A DNA stretch of 64,000 bases from Triatoma infestans (GCA_011037195.1 JAAEAF010000105.1:124001-188000); one strand, 5' to 3'. Numbered from the stretch's first letter, positions 22,651 to 34,910 are shown. The notes: generated by a model from the sequence alone, not told the origin. A program made the numbers and translations.

Positions 22651-23843
22651 AAGAGCACTAAAAATCTAGCTATCTCATATTTTCTCTCACATCCTATTTT
22701 TTTTACCATCTACATTGGCACGATCGAATTATGTATTTCGATCATAATCAACTCTATCAGTTGATGTATTTGAAATTAATTTAATCATTTGAATAACCTC
22801 TTACATTATTTGATAATAAGGGATGTTTAACTAGAGTGGTATGATGGCACAATAGTCAAGAGTATACTTGAAGAATATTTCTCATCAAAGAGATATGAGA
22901 AACTAGAATGGAAGAAATTGTGCTTCTTTCAAGTCTACATTAGACATGCTGGGCGCCTAGGATATATAAGCACAGTGAAGAAGGCCTATATTGTACTAGA
23001 CTTCCTTCTAGATTCTTGCTCTTGCTCTACCCACTCTTGGAACTAGCACTAGTAATAGCTAGGCATTCGCTACATATTCCCTGCATCTCTGCTTTTCCCA
23101 GAAAATACTAACCAGTTTTAATATATACATACATAGAAAAAAGAAAATAGAAAAAAAGAAGATCTTTCATGTGTATAAAACCGGAGTACTTTTCTTATTG
23201 GTGTCGGTTACTTCAATCTTCTTTCTGATTTTAACTTTCTGCAAAAAAAAAAGTTCTCAACATAACCACATGCCCTAACCACAAACAAACTTAATATTCT
23301 AACAGAACTTTCTCTACAAGTTTATCTTTTAAAAAAAAATAATAAAATAAAATGAAAAAACAGATCTCTCTTCTTAGCCTTTATATTATCTTGGAATTTC
23401 AAACTATTAACCTCTATTATGTTTGGAAACTGTTCCAATAATGTTTTATTTTACTTTTATCAGAAAACATTCTTTTGTTTATTTAGATATGGTAACATAA
23501 CCATAATTAAAATTGATCTTAAAATAATGTTGTTAATGTGGGGGATCTCTTCGTTACTTCAGAAGGAGAATTCGAAAAACTTATAATTAAACGATAGATT
23601 TTTTTTTTTTTTTTTTTTAAGGTAATTGGAACACATAATAAGGATTATTTCGTAAAGATGTCTTTCTATTTAAAAAAAAATCCATCGTATTTATGGATAC
23701 TGTAGTGTCATCCATCCATTTTTCAAACAAAAGTAAAACACCTTTATTGTACATGGTAAATATCCAAAGATGTTGGAATTGTTTTTTTTTGTGAAAATGG
23801 AATAAAATTTATTTAGGTTTACCGTATTATTTTTTCTAGTTGT
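22651..23843. other. unassigned AT-rich sequence
   Basis: No recognised gene or repeat; long T-run at about 23600-23619. Confidence 0.4.
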
Positions 23844-23968
23844 TTTTACTTTCTCTTACTCATAAAGAGGAAGTATTGTAATCGTGTCAAATTTTCGGTA
23901 TCGAGTTTTCACCGGAAATATCCGTTTTGAGGTCCCCTAAGTACCCTAAAAGTGGTTTTTAGCAAATG

Positions 23969-24006
<38 letters not shown>

Positions 24007-24862
24007 GTATGTATGTGAGCAGCATAGCCCAAACACGGAAAACCGTAGAAAGTTGAAACTTGATATTCCGTTTAGGTATCACCATGGGATCTGACAGTAC
24101 GTTATCTGTCAAAATTCCTCAACCGGAAATACCACATTACTAGTTTTTTTTATATGTTTTGGCGATTTTCTCAATAATAGCTCCATCAATTTTTTTTCTA
24201 AACATGGTATATCAACTATAAATACAAAGAACTACAACTTTTATTTGAAACATTTCTCCGGGAAAATTCATTTAAGTGTACTTCTGGGGAAGGGGTGGGG
24301 TTAGGTTTTCATCTAAAGTGCTATTTCAGTTTATTAGACAATTCTGCCTTCTTAATAATGTTAATTAGAATTAAATATGTTGTTGAAATTCCGAGTTTGA
24401 AAAAAATCGGATAACCGGAAGTGCGTTTATTTTAAAACTTTACTAAATGAATTTTTTCACTTTTTCTCGATTTTCTCAAAAATGTCTCCGACAATTTTCT
24501 TGAAACTAAATATATAAACTAAACATACAAAGATCTACAACTTTTATTTAAAACATTTCTCTAGGAAAATTCATTTAAGGGCACTTTTATGGGAGGGGTG
24601 GGGTTACAGCCGCCTCTAAAGTGGTATCATAGTTGATTATACAATTCTATTATCCGAACAAAATTAATTAGAAATAAATAGATGGCCAAAATTCCGAGTT
24701 TTAAGAAAATTAGTAAACCGGAAGTACGCTTTTACTGAACAATTTTTTTCAGTTTTCGACGAATTTCGTTGGATTTGGTACACAAACTATAAAATTTGTC
24801 AATTATAATTTGAGAACAGGAGTAAGAGAAATTTGTGTGAGTGTTTCACACCAGATTTTTTG
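23844..24862 (-). repeat. RepA copy 3, minus, full length
   Basis: Complete copy with terminal TTTTACTTTCTCTTACTC, (GT)n plus (TA)n at 23970-24006, three CCGGAA landmarks (about 24122, 24415 and 24718) and the end hairpin GTGTGAGTGTTTCACAC. The (GT)n frames here are not genes. Confidence 0.9.
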
Positions 24863-25076
24863 TATTGGACACATTTTTTGGCAGAAAAGTGACTTTGAAG
24901 TCTTAGCATTCTAGGACTAGAAAATCCAGGGAATGATGGAAGAACTTTGAAAATTGATTTTAGCTTGGTAAAAGTTTCCTCGAAGGGCTATTTCAATATC
25001 ACTGCCCGCAAATTACTAAGGAAAAACAATTCATGAAAAACACTTCGAGTCTTTGGGTTAAGACCACGTTAGTGGT

Positions 25077-25166
25077 TTGCTAGAAACCGAAGTTAGAAAT
25101 GAACCAAAGTTGTAACGACCCTGAAGAAGCTCATTGCAATATGGGCGAAACGTCGGTTTCTAGCAA
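25077..25166 (+). repeat. Penelope-type hairpin repeat P2 with hammerhead-like core
   Basis: A perfect 14-bp inverted repeat (TTGCTAGAAACCGA at 25077-25090, TCGGTTTCTAGCAA at 25153-25166) encloses, on plus, GACC, CTGAAGA, a stem GCTC...GGGC, GAAA, CGTC, GGTT. This is the hammerhead order with stem I GACC/GGTT (one G-U pair), stem II GCTC/GGGC and a palindromic ACGT stem III. It is a different family from P1 but has the same architecture and the same extra nucleotide between CUGANGA and stem II. Confidence 0.65.
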
Positions 25167-25170
25167 TATC

Positions 25171-25679
25171 ATTGACGCCGTCTCAAGCCGGAAACTCAAA
25201 AGTTTTTCAATTTATTTATAAATAATTCTCCAAACTATTTATGAAAATGTTGAACTACAACGAAACCAAGATAGTTTAACTTAAATTAAAAGTCAAAATT
25301 AGCATAATATTTTTTTGTTAATAAAAAAAAGTCTGTGCTTATACGAAAGGCATATTACATACACAAGAATTATTCTAAATGAACGCATTAGGAGTGAATT
25401 TACGTTTTCAAGATTTGAATACATCATTATTTTTTTTACATTTTGGAAAATGTACACTACATCTTTGTGTTTTGACCTTAATGAGTGGGAAATTGTTTTG
25501 GTTTGTTAACTTTGTTAATTCATTATAATTGTATGTTACTTGCATTTACACAGATATTCAGTTATGCAACTGTAATTCTAAACAACTACAATAACACGAA
25601 GAAATATTCTTACATGAATAGGTTCTATTCTGGCTGGGGTATGAGTGGTTGGAAACTGTTAGTGTATTGTGTAACATAC
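25171..25679. other. unassigned sequence
   Basis: No feature recognised other than AT-rich frames. It could be intron of the candidate exon that follows. Confidence 0.35.
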
Positions 25680-25761
25680 GCACGTCCGGTGTGCCGCAGG
25701 GCTTGTTCATGGCCCTCGTCGACCTCGAACTGCTGGAGCTGGAGGTAGTATAAGCCGAGCT
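25680..25761 (-). CDS. candidate 82-nt coding exon of an unidentified host gene
   Basis: On minus, a possible acceptor (ACAATAG) precedes 82 nt that read, in phase, LGLYYLQLQQFEVDEG, then HEQALRHTGR, then a donor GTATGT. Apart from the first codons and a few near the end, third positions are nearly all G or C, against a strongly AT-rich background, which is strong evidence for selected coding sequence on this strand. The amphipathic pattern could be helical-repeat protein. I do not recognise the gene and see no neighbouring exon. The opposite-strand frame lacks this codon bias and is judged a shadow. The acceptor has a poor pyrimidine tract, so the 5' boundary is uncertain. Confidence 0.5.
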
Positions 25762-25912
25762 CTATTGTAACATCTATTGTTGAGTACAAAGCTGAACCAA
25801 GCTCTAAACACTGCTTAACTCCCAGTTTGCAATACTGTTTACACACATCCTCACATGTGCACTCCACAAACCTCTTTCATTACTTCTATGAGCTCCTAAC
25901 CCTCTCTCATTT

Positions 25913-25950
<38 letters not shown>
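25913..25950. repeat. (TC)n(TA)n microsatellite
   Basis: CTCTCTCTCTC followed by (TA)n. Confidence 0.95.
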
Positions 25951-26272
25951 AAATATGTGTATTCTGAGTTGGCTTTCTCACACAGACTGGTAACCAGGTA
26001 TTCCACTATTGTCTCCTCTTCCTGGCTATGTTCCCTGGCGTCTCTTTAATTCAACATTTATAAAAGTTAGTTCTTTACACAGAATATAACTGAAGAGAAC
26101 TACCTTCCTTTTCTCTATAATTCTCATTATTCTCTTTATTCTGCAGTTCCAAATCATTTTTTTTTTTTTTTTCATCTTTTTGTGAATTTTTACTTCGGTA
26201 AGTTCTAATATTGCATTCCAATGGTGAAAATACTTAACTATATAGATAAGGAATAATTTATTAATACATTAA

Positions 26273-26640
26273 TACAGGGTGTCCGGGCTAAGTTGTCTAC
26301 CCCCCCTTTTTCGCGGTAATTATTGATGACGGGAAAAAAAAAATTCAAATCATAACTCCCTTTATTTTTTGAGTAGTATCTAATGATATTATAAAAAAAA
26401 AAAATTCAACTGCTGATATGTAGCTTACAGAAACAAAAAATTTTTTTTTTTTTTTTTCAAATGAGAACCCCTATTTTTTATTATGAATTCTAAAAGTTCC
26501 TTTTTCTGTGAGAAAAATGTTTTTTGAAAAATTAAAATTGCTTTTGTAATTCCCAAGTTATGAATTTTTGAATGAAAAAAAAAAACTTTATTTTACCCCT
26601 TAACCTAGTTAGGCCCTAACAAAAACATTTAAAGACCAAT
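26273..26640 (+). mobile_element. truncated CAGGGTGTCC-type MITE
   Basis: TA followed by CAGGGTGTCCGGGCTAAG at 26273-26292, the same type of terminus as the complete foldback at 43263, then A/T-rich sequence. The matching right terminus is missing; the element stops where repeat P1d begins. Confidence 0.6.
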
Positions 26641-26775
26641 TAGTGTATCAACAAAATTTGCTATGTGTAAATCTATGTTATTCGTCTACTTGATGGGCGA
26701 ATGCTTCGAAACCGGTCGATGACCACAAAAAGAAACAGGCTATCACGGAAAATATCTCTGATGAATTTTCTTTAC
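26641..26775 (+). repeat. Penelope-type hairpin repeat P1d, degraded core
   Basis: Reads CTTGATGGGCGAATGCTTCG, AAACCGGTCGATGACCAC, AAACAGGCTATCACGG, ATCTCTGATG. The catalytic CTGATGA is mutated to CTTGATG, so this copy should be inactive. Confidence 0.65.
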
Positions 26776-27185
26776 ATGGCTGCGGAAATTCTGTAGTTTC
26801 AGGGAGAACAACTTCTCTTTCTACATCCGTTTATACCTAGAGTTCTAAATCTTCTCTTAGATAATACTATTGGCGTCTCTCCTTATATTTTCACAGAATC
26901 TGCTGGCTTTACACATCTAGTCCCGGCTTCTTCAAGTACCCGTTGAAGAAACTGTATAAGCATCCTAACTTTGTTCAGATTGATGCACGCACGTCGTAGA
27001 CCTCAAGCTGTCCATAAGATCTTAGCTTGCGTCAGTCATAATAGTATTTTAGAACGGGAGCTTAATTTCAGAGCTCTCCCTAGTACCTAAAATTTTCTCT
27101 TAAAATATATATATATATATATATCAAAATATATATAGCTAATATGTATAGTAATATTACACCATTTATATAAAACTACAATAAG
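26776..27185. other. unassigned sequence upstream of a LINE tail
   Basis: Possibly older ORF2 sequence of the LINE that follows, but I could not identify a motif. Confidence 0.35.
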
Positions 27186-27812
27186 ATTAAATAATAGCCC
27201 TTTTCCTAAAGAGTCAGGTAGTTGCTCACTGTGTAACACGAATAGTTTGTTTACATCATTTTTTGGTTGTTTGTCCAGCATATACCCATTTAAGGTTGAA
27301 ATGGCTCAAAAAAGATTCTGTATCCACTGAGGAGATGGTCGATTTTTTGAATGGGAAAGACTGGACAGCTTTAAGTAATTTTTGCAGAGCAGCTTATTTG
27401 TACAGACAAAGCTATTAAAAAAAAAAAAAAAAAATCAATAGTCTAGTCAAACCAGTCTAAAATAAATAAATAAATAACAAATAAAATAAATTATTCTAAA
27501 TTTTGTTTTCATCAGAGGTTTTGAATTATCAGTTTCTTTTATGTATAACTTGTATTTTTTTCTAATTTAGTATTATTTCTTTTGAGTTGTATTTGTAAAG
27601 TGTATTTTCAGTTATTTACTTCTAGTTGATATACTATGATTTATGTTCTATTCATTATTAACATGTATTTTCTGTTTGCTTTTTCCCTCACTCCTGTAAC
27701 GGTTGTACAACCATCAGTATGTCTTTATGTATTGTTTGTAATTAAGAATTTTTTTTTGGTTTCGGAAGATTTATATATTTGTAAATAAAGACTTTATTAT
27801 TATTATTATTTA
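27186..27812 (+). mobile_element. LINE family C, ORF2 C-terminus and 3' UTR
   Basis: On plus, LCNTNSLF near 27230 (start of a Cys-rich motif) leads, after a frameshift, into KDSVSTEEMVDFLNGKDW and FCRAAYLYRQSY before a stop near 27416. The same terminal pattern (LNG.DW..L...C..A..LYR) is seen at 60690-60720, so this is a real protein family in this genome. An A-run follows, then an AT-rich 3' UTR, an AATAAA-type signal in GTAAATAAAGACTTT, and an (ATT)n tail at 27795-27812. The Cys-x2-Cys plus AT-rich tail fits a non-LTR retrotransposon whose clade I cannot name. The copy is 5'-truncated and broken. Confidence 0.7.
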
Positions 27813-28259
27813 TATAAAACTATTTCATTATTTTTAGTTGATTCATCAATTTAAAAACCTGAATTAAATTTTTTTTTTTTTTTTTTTTAATTTATAAAAA
27901 AGTAATTTCAGAAGAAAACGCTATTAAGGATATATGGAAGTTAAGATATGGAGTAGTGAATGCTGTTGTGCAAGATGATTGATTTCTCCAGACAACCTCT
28001 TCATATTCATGTGTCATCTCTACTGCTTCTATTCCCCCCACCCCCCACCTTTTCTTGAACATGTTGTTCAATAAATCTTCTTTTTCTTCTTGGTCCATTC
28101 AAAATACTTTTCATCTCCTTCCAAAAATGTTTTTGTCAAATATTTATATATGTAAATTTATTTTGTATAAGTAAGAAATTTATGGATCATATTTATGTAT
28201 GTGTGTGTGTCTGTATGTGTGTGCGTTTATTGTCTGTATGTGTGGGGGGGGTGTGTTGA
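27813..28259. other. unassigned AT-rich sequence
   Basis: T-run at 27868-27888; nothing else recognised. Confidence 0.4.
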
Positions 28260-28860
28260 AACTTGATACTAAAACTCTTAACTACAGAAGATCACCACAC
28301 TTTTCTTTAGTGATCTAGCCTGTTACTTCTAAATAATAAAAAGGGTACTTCCCACGTGCTGTGGCATGGAGTATTGGACCCCTATTCTTTCTTGACTGTA
28401 AGGTAGAGGAGGGTTGGTCACTCTATGTGCTAGGACATTGTAGGCACGATAAAGAGTAGTTGTGGGAAGAAGCGGCTAAAAGCCCTTCTGTTCCGTCCAT
28501 TAACCAAACGCACCATAAATCTTTCGCCAAAACCTTTTCCCCACTTCTCTATACCTGTCTTCCTAGTAGTACATCTACTAGCTTGGCGTGTTGCTCCATT
28601 CCTTTACCTATCTGCCTCTTGTTTTTGTGTGCGAATGTATGTATGTATGTATGTATGTCCGATTTTCCCCTTTGGTGGTCGTTACTGTAGTAGTGTCCAC
28701 CTCACTGGTAGCTGTATACAACCACTCACATCGCCTTCTAATACTGCTATACATGCTCACTCTCTTTCTATACCAACCAAAAGTTCTTCCACTTCTTACT
28801 TGCCGCTATAAATATAGTTAAAAGGCTAAATGGCCTTCCAACAGCACTACGTATATATAT
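28260..28860. other. GC-richer stretch with (TATG)n and (AT)n
   Basis: Contains (ATGT)n at 28635-28659 and (AT)n at 28850-28873. The overlapping plus frames 28460-28821 are translations of this low-complexity sequence. No gene identified. Confidence 0.35.
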
Positions 28861-29237
28861 ATATATATATATACCACACAGTTAAGGCCAGCAGGACTAG
28901 TACTATTTGGCTACTTACCCGCCATTCCTATTACCATCGAAGCACTTTCCTTTCTTTACAAAAATGCGCGCACACTTTCCTACTAAATTACAGTAATAAG
29001 AATCTTCAGCTACGAATAAAGGTAAAGCCAGCCAAGCTTCTTAAAAGTTTGTATCCACTTCGTAAATTTGGCCATGCTATTCTGTCTTTTGTTGTTTATA
29101 CTAGCAATAATTTTATACCAGTTAAACATTTTTTTTTTCGTTTAATTGTTTATTGAACGGAATTATTTATTTGAATGATTTTTTTACTTGTAAATTGTTT
29201 ACAATCGATATTGTTCCAAATTTAAATAATTTAATTT

Positions 29238-29400
29238 CATGTAGTTGTTGTGGTTGGTTCCGCAGAACTGGAAAGCATCAGAGATATTTTCCATGATAGC
29301 CTGCTTCTTTTTGGTGATCATCAACCGGTTTCGGGCGTTCGCACATCATCAGGATGCTTTTTGACAAATAGACATAGTCTAACATAATTACCTAACACAA
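29238..29400 (-). repeat. Penelope-type hairpin repeat P1e with near-intact hammerhead-like core
   Basis: Starts GGTTGGTTCCGCAGAACTGG, GCATCAGAGATATTTTCC. The minus strand of 29319-29356 reads CATC, CTGATGA, TGTGCGAACGCCC, GAAA, CCGG, TT, GATG. CTGATGA and GAAA are exact, stem I is CATC/GATG, stem III is a CCGG palindrome, and the predicted cleavage nucleotide is U (allowed). Stem II carries one G-to-T change. Confidence 0.75.
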
Positions 29401-29479
29401 GCATTTAGAATCTATGGAATGTATTTAAAACTAAGGATAGAGCTGCGAAGCCAGAAATTCTGTAAAGTATAATTGAATA

Positions 29480-29680
29480 TCAGCGATTAGTCTCCAGTAG
29501 TCTCATGAACTATCCCGTGCAGCTCCCCCCCCCCCCCCAATGATTAATAATTTCAAACAGCCCTCGGCTTCATGTAACAAACGAACATTAGGCTTTCCAA
29601 TTCTTCTGTTTCCACACAGCTGCTCGTCCATTACTTTCTGGAGGACTTTTTAGACTCTATTATCGCCAATTTGCCTGTGC
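29480..29680 (-). mobile_element. possible LINE C-terminal remnant
   Basis: On minus one frame reads SKKSSRKVMDEQLCGNRR, IGKPNVRLLHEAEG; the GKPNVRW..D.VE..L pattern is typical of the C-terminus of several endonuclease/RT retrotransposons. The adjacent C-run at 29526-29539 interrupts it. Assignment is weak. Confidence 0.35.
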
Positions 29681-30847
29681 ATCCCGATCTTCCAGCTTCA
29701 TAAATTTAGCCATCAAATTAAAGAGCTTTTGATTTGTTCAAGACTACATTCATAAGCGTGTTCTGAGTCAGAGATCTTCGGAAAATTTTTCCTCCAAATT
29801 TCAGAAGGAAAATCTTCATCACAGATAAGAGTGAAACAAAGTAAAGTTAGAGTTGTGATATTTTTTTTCTAATTTTTGATGAGATCTATTAATAATAAAT
29901 TAAAGAAAAAGATAAAATAACACTCTTACAAATGATTAGGCAAAAAGGTAAGTAAGTAGATGAGGTAAGTAAGTGAAATAAAAATGAAAAATGGTTTTAT
30001 AATAAAAAAAATAAAATAAAATAAAAATAAAATAAAGTAAAAATAAAACAAATAAAAATAAAATAAAATAAAAGTAAATGGTAAAATACAAATATTTAGA
30101 AATTCTTTAATTTGAAGGAAAGCTTGAAATAGCCTATCGTACGCACTAAATTCAGTATGGAACAAAATATTTTTTTATTAATGAAAATATAATTCAATCT
30201 TATTTTGCGACGCACAGGTTTTAACCCCTATGTCCATAGAAATATTAACACTCCACCTGAAATATACAAATAAATTATTCCATTTTATAATAGTAAAATA
30301 TATATCATATGTTATGTAACTTTTAGCACTTTGTCTAGTAAACAATGTTGTTTTCAAAAACAATTTAAAGCAAAATTTTGACCAGATATAATGAGACATA
30401 ACAATGAGTTAAACACAATAGATATAATAATCAATTTACACTGTTTTTATTCGGAACCAAACTACGAATTCTCAGACCATGATGACATTTAAAGTCATTC
30501 AATGTTTAAACTGAGGGGAGAAACGTAATGGGATAAAATTAAGAACCTTGTTGGAACAAAGAAATGTTATCAAAACTTTCTGTTTTTTAAATAAATTGAA
30601 TACACGTACCACTTTTTTCGGAATATATCTAGTCTTGAAGGATTTAGAATAATTTTTAGCTATCCCATCATTACTTAAAAGTGATACAATATAGTTGTTT
30701 AATAGAGAAAACTGGTCCGCCTTTGCGGAATAGAAAATTATTTAATCAGTGAGTTTTGTACAAATAATAACAACGTAATTAATAAAAGAATGACCAGAAA
30801 TTAACTCCTTCTTAAGTGTACACCACTTACAAACTTATTTAACGTTT
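29681..30847. other. unassigned sequence with an A-rich simple repeat
   Basis: 30000-30075 is (AAAAT)n-like, which produces a Phe/Tyr-rich minus frame (29926-30165) that is not a gene. The rest is unremarkable. Confidence 0.4.
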
Positions 30848-30905
30848 TCTTTTTTTCGGGCGTATCAACTTCTGAGGTCATTAGCGCCACCCTCCCAGTA
30901 AAGTT
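30848..30905 (-). mobile_element. SINE family 1, 3' end only
   Basis: CGGGCGTATCAACTTCTGAG and GTCATTAGCGCC resemble the conserved 3' end of SINE1 (plus equivalent GGCGCGTCAACATCTG). The head is absent, and the sequence then changes to something unrelated. Confidence 0.5.
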
Positions 30906-31079
30906 CCTTCACAAATCAGGTCTGCACGAACTTGGACGGCACATGGTCAGCCAACTCACGCTTGGCCACATTGGCTTGATTGTGCCTAAGGTTATATATG
31001 TACCTCTCCTCTTATTATTATTTACTTAATTATTCATTATTTTTTCTTCTTGTTGCACATTAAAATATTGATTTGGTTC

Positions 31080-31636
31080 AACAATACTGTTGCGTCGTCT
31101 TGCCAGGTTGTGTCTGTGGTAGTAAAACTTTCGCGGGCGCGCGCGTCGTCCGGCTAGACATCCAGTTTTTCTGCCCCTTTAATTCTCTCCCGCCAATTCT
31201 CTGGCGGGTTGGGAGATTTCGCGCCACCGGACGTTGGTTTCCCCTCACCTCAGCCACTCCCTTTTCCCTTGTTAATCATCCCTTTTCTTCACTTGCCTGC
31301 TGGTTCGCTTCTAGTGCGTATGAGTATTGTTCTACTGCATCAGAATCTTAACTGCTCCATTTTAATTACTTCGTCGTTAAGATTCACCGCTTCCACGGGT
31401 GTATTGTGCTTACAACAAAGGTTTTTCATCTCTGCTACCAACCAGCTTCCGAGAGGTCTCATTCGTATCAACGCTTCACTCACCAATTACCTATCCATAA
31501 CTTCCCTTCATACACGAACAAATTTACACATATACTCAGTCTCCAGCCTCCTTTATACCTTTCACGCTTCGTAGCGTCCTTCACAGCTTCTCCAGTTCAA
31601 CATACGTTTCTAAGTCATCCTAACCGCATCTTCAAG
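31080..31636 (+). promoter_or_regulatory. CpG-rich stretch ending in a consensus splice donor
   Basis: 31120-31260 is unusually rich in CpG (TTCGCGGGCGCGCGCGTCG), with a CGCCAATTCTCTGGCGGG hairpin. The next 380 bp stay pyrimidine-rich and above background G+C. At 31636-31642 AAG is followed by GTAAGAG, a strong 5' splice site. Together this looks like a promoter with a non-coding first exon on plus. The overlapping open frames here lack motifs. A retrotransposon LTR with a leader is the alternative. Confidence 0.35.
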
Positions 31637-31830
31637 GTAAGAGAATTAAACATTTATTGTTCTTTCTAATTGCGTGCTTTACTAAGCACACTCCTTGCGC
31701 TTCCGAGTTCACGCCTACGCGTGTACAAATACAATAAGTTGATTACTTTCCTGTTATGTTATTTTCCGACTTCTCTTTTAACTATCTTTTTCTTTTTTTA
31801 CCTTTATTTTGTAATATCTAATTCAATATA

Positions 31831-32528
31831 AAAAAATCTGGTGTGAAACACTCACACGAGTTTCTCTTACTGTGAAATGGCAAATTTTCTTCACACTTAC
31901 AATTCTTATTAGTGTTTAAAACCGTCGGCATTTTTATAGAGAAGATCACAAATAACTGAAAAACCTATTCAGTAAAGTCGCTCTTCCGCTCAACCGATTT
32001 TCTTCATACCCGGGATTGTGACAAAAAATTTATTTCTAATAAATATTATCAAGAGATAGGATTGTGTAAAAAAAATGAAACAGCCCTTTAGAGAAAACCG
32101 CGTAAATCATCCATCCTCCAAAAGTACCCTTAAATGAATTTTCCTGGAGAAATATTTCAAGTAAAAGTTGTGGCTCTTTTGTATGTGTAGTTGATGTATC
32201 AAATTTAAAGAAAATCATTAGAGCCGATTTCGAGAAAATCAGGAAAAAATTGAAAAAAAAAAACCATTCAGTAAAATAGCTTTTATGGTTGATAGATTTT
32301 GCCCGAAATCTTTGTGTCTGATACGTGGTTATACCTAAACGGAAATACCATGCTTTGAGCTTCCTGCAACTATCGTTACTGGATACGACACACACACAGA
32401 CCATTTTCTAAAAATCAATTTTTGGACTTAGCCGACCTAAAACGTGTATTTCCGGTGAAAAGTCAATTTCGAAAATCTATCACAATCGTAATCCTTCCTC
32501 TAACAGTAGTTACAGAAAGTAAGAAAAG
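31831..32528 (+). repeat. RepA copy 4, short form with one monomer
   Basis: Same ends as copy 1 (hairpin GTGTGAAACACTCACAC, tail with TATTTCCGGTGAAAA), but only one ~300-bp unit lies between the two landmarks (about 31983 and 32277), and it is more diverged. Confidence 0.85.
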
Positions 32529-32733
32529 CTAACAAGTTCGACAGATGGCAGGTTGCCATCTTAAATGATATGTGTTTAATGTGTTATATATTAATTATCA
32601 GTTACTTATTTTTACTTACCTTATGTTATTAAACTACATGTTTAATTGGTAACCAACGCCTTTTAGAGAGATGATGATAAAGAGAAGGTTATTAGTCAAT
32701 AGTTTTGAGTTTTTCTATACGTATATATGAATG

Positions 32734-32899
32734 TTTTGAGGGCCGAAATTGCAGATTTATTAAAAATTATTCTATGGATGAATCTAACTCGCCTGCAACA
32801 GAGGGAATCATTCAATATACAGAATTCACAATTGATGAACCCTGGTTGATATCATGTAATGGATGTTTTGCGGAAATGGATAGAAGAAAAAAAACTTAG
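32734..32899 (+). CDS. unidentified open frame with a possible upstream splice acceptor
   Basis: After AAATTGCAG (32742-32750) the plus frame reads NYSMDESNSPATEGI, IQYTEFTIDEPWLI, SCNGCFAEMDRRKKT and stops at 32897-32899. The composition is less AT-driven than neighbouring chance frames and includes C-x2-C. It could be a terminal exon or a transposon scrap. I do not recognise it. Confidence 0.25.
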
Positions 32900-34910
32900 G
32901 TTGAGATAAGTTAGACTTACAAGAACACTGTTTATATTGAATGAGAATATTCAGGATTGAAGTCCTTATTTTACACAGTATGATTTAGAGCAAGAGTAGC
33001 GTAGCGTAAGTAGAGAATGACATATTGTCGGGCAGAGTGATTCATTTCTGTGAATATTTTTGTATCATCTCATTTTAAATCGTCTTATTGGGCTATATGT
33101 TATGAAAACAATTTTACTGATGATTTCTTTCTCGATTTGTTGAATAACAATTAAGTATTCTTTAAAAGGTTTTATGTCTTCAACTACAGCATCACGAGCG
33201 ATTTATTCACAGTTGCAAACATAGCGGTGGCTCCTTAATCATGTTCCAGTTTTTTGTCCTATACGTCACCCTCTTAATCTCAATTAATTTATTTTTTTTT
33301 TTTTTAGGGAGTAACTTAATAACATATTTATAGTAGACTCCATCCGATAAGTTCAGATCTATGTTAGAGAATTGCGGAAATCTGTTGGATTATTAATACT
33401 GGATTAAATCCATTGCTGCAGCCAACAGAAAAAAAAACGAGTTTCTGCATAAATAATCGTAAGGTGTCAATTTGAATACCTAACTTTGATAAAAAGTTAA
33501 TATTATTGTATCAGAATCTAATAATTGTAGTATTTTGTTCATTGAACCTAAATAGATATAACATGCCAGATTCAATCTGTTCAAACTAATGAAAACTTTT
33601 TCATGATAGAAAATTCAGTTTTTTTTATATAAATACTTAACTTTGAAGTTGAAATGAAGTTAGCTGGTCGTGATCAGCCATTTCGGATTCTTAAAAAAAA
33701 ATTTTCTGGACAAAAATTTGGATTTTTTTTTTTTTTTTTTTTAGACTTTCTATCTTCGAGTTAAAAGTTATGAGCCATACTTTATATTAGGTAAACATGG
33801 TATTTTTGGTTTAAATTTATTTATTTATTCATTTTTTTTTTTTTTTTTCCTGGTTCTATAACACAATATCTACTTGGACAATATAATCAGATATGAGAGC
33901 ATATAACAACAATTAGATATGTGTGTATCATTCTTTCTATAATAACAAACATGTCTTGAAATCTCTATATATACTTAGTCATCTTTACGGCAAACATCAA
34001 CAGACACAGATATAATACCGTCTGTCTGCCTTATTAAGACTTGCACTGTCTGGGTCTCCTCTCTCTTCTCTCATCCCTTTACATGTCCTTTAATATTTTA
34101 TATATATATATGCACAGACACAAGCAAATCCAGACACTAGTACACTCTCGTGGCCACCATCGTCCCACTTCTGGTCGTTCAAATACTAAAGATAAGAAAC
34201 ATCACCTCCTTCACTAGTCCCATGGGTCCACTATACAACTAAGCAGACCTAATCTCACCAAAGGAAACTTTTTAACACTGTTAAAATCTTGGCAGAATTC
34301 TCAGCCTGTCTGTGTCCCTCACCCTATCTTCCTGTTCTTGCTTAGAAAATTGTAATTATTATTTTTTTTTTTTACTTCTTTCTCTTATGCAAATTCCTTC
34401 TTACTTGGTGGTGTCCAGCTCTGTTTAGTTACTTAGAGCAAGCTCATTGCTTCCCCAAGGTGTCATTCTGCTTTGTTCTTTTCCTTTTTATCATGAAAAC
34501 TAATCCGAGAAGAAATAAAGTTACTTTTATAATGTCTCACTGAATCTAATGAGTAATTTATACATTAAGTTTAGAACAGTAATTGAAGAAGTTATAACTT
34601 CTATATTCATTCTGTTCAAGAAAATTTAAATAAAAATTCATCTACATTCAAATCTTTTGTCGTCAAGCATCCACACAATTTCTTGAGTTGACGCAATTTG
34701 CAAATTAGAATTGCAAAAAATTAGAATCGAAATTTGGAATTTTTGCGAGATTTTACTGCTTTTAATATTGCTGTTATAAAAGGGGTGGAACCCCATAAAT
34801 ACACACCAAACAAAACAAAAAAAAATTCTGGGAAAGGATCGAAGTTACACAATTGAACTGTTTAATAACCATAGGTACTTGTTAGACCAGACCGGTTCAC
34901 ACTTCATTTA
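32900..34910. other. unassigned AT-rich sequence
   Basis: Long T-runs at 33291-33305, 33722-33742 and 33832-33848, and a pyrimidine-rich patch at 34020-34330. No gene or repeat recognised. Confidence 0.4.

Noticed and set aside
25485..25748. Plus frame over the candidate exon
   Set aside because: Lacks the GC3 bias and splice borders seen on minus.
29926..30165. Phe/Tyr-rich minus frame
   Set aside because: Translation of (AAAAT)n simple repeat.
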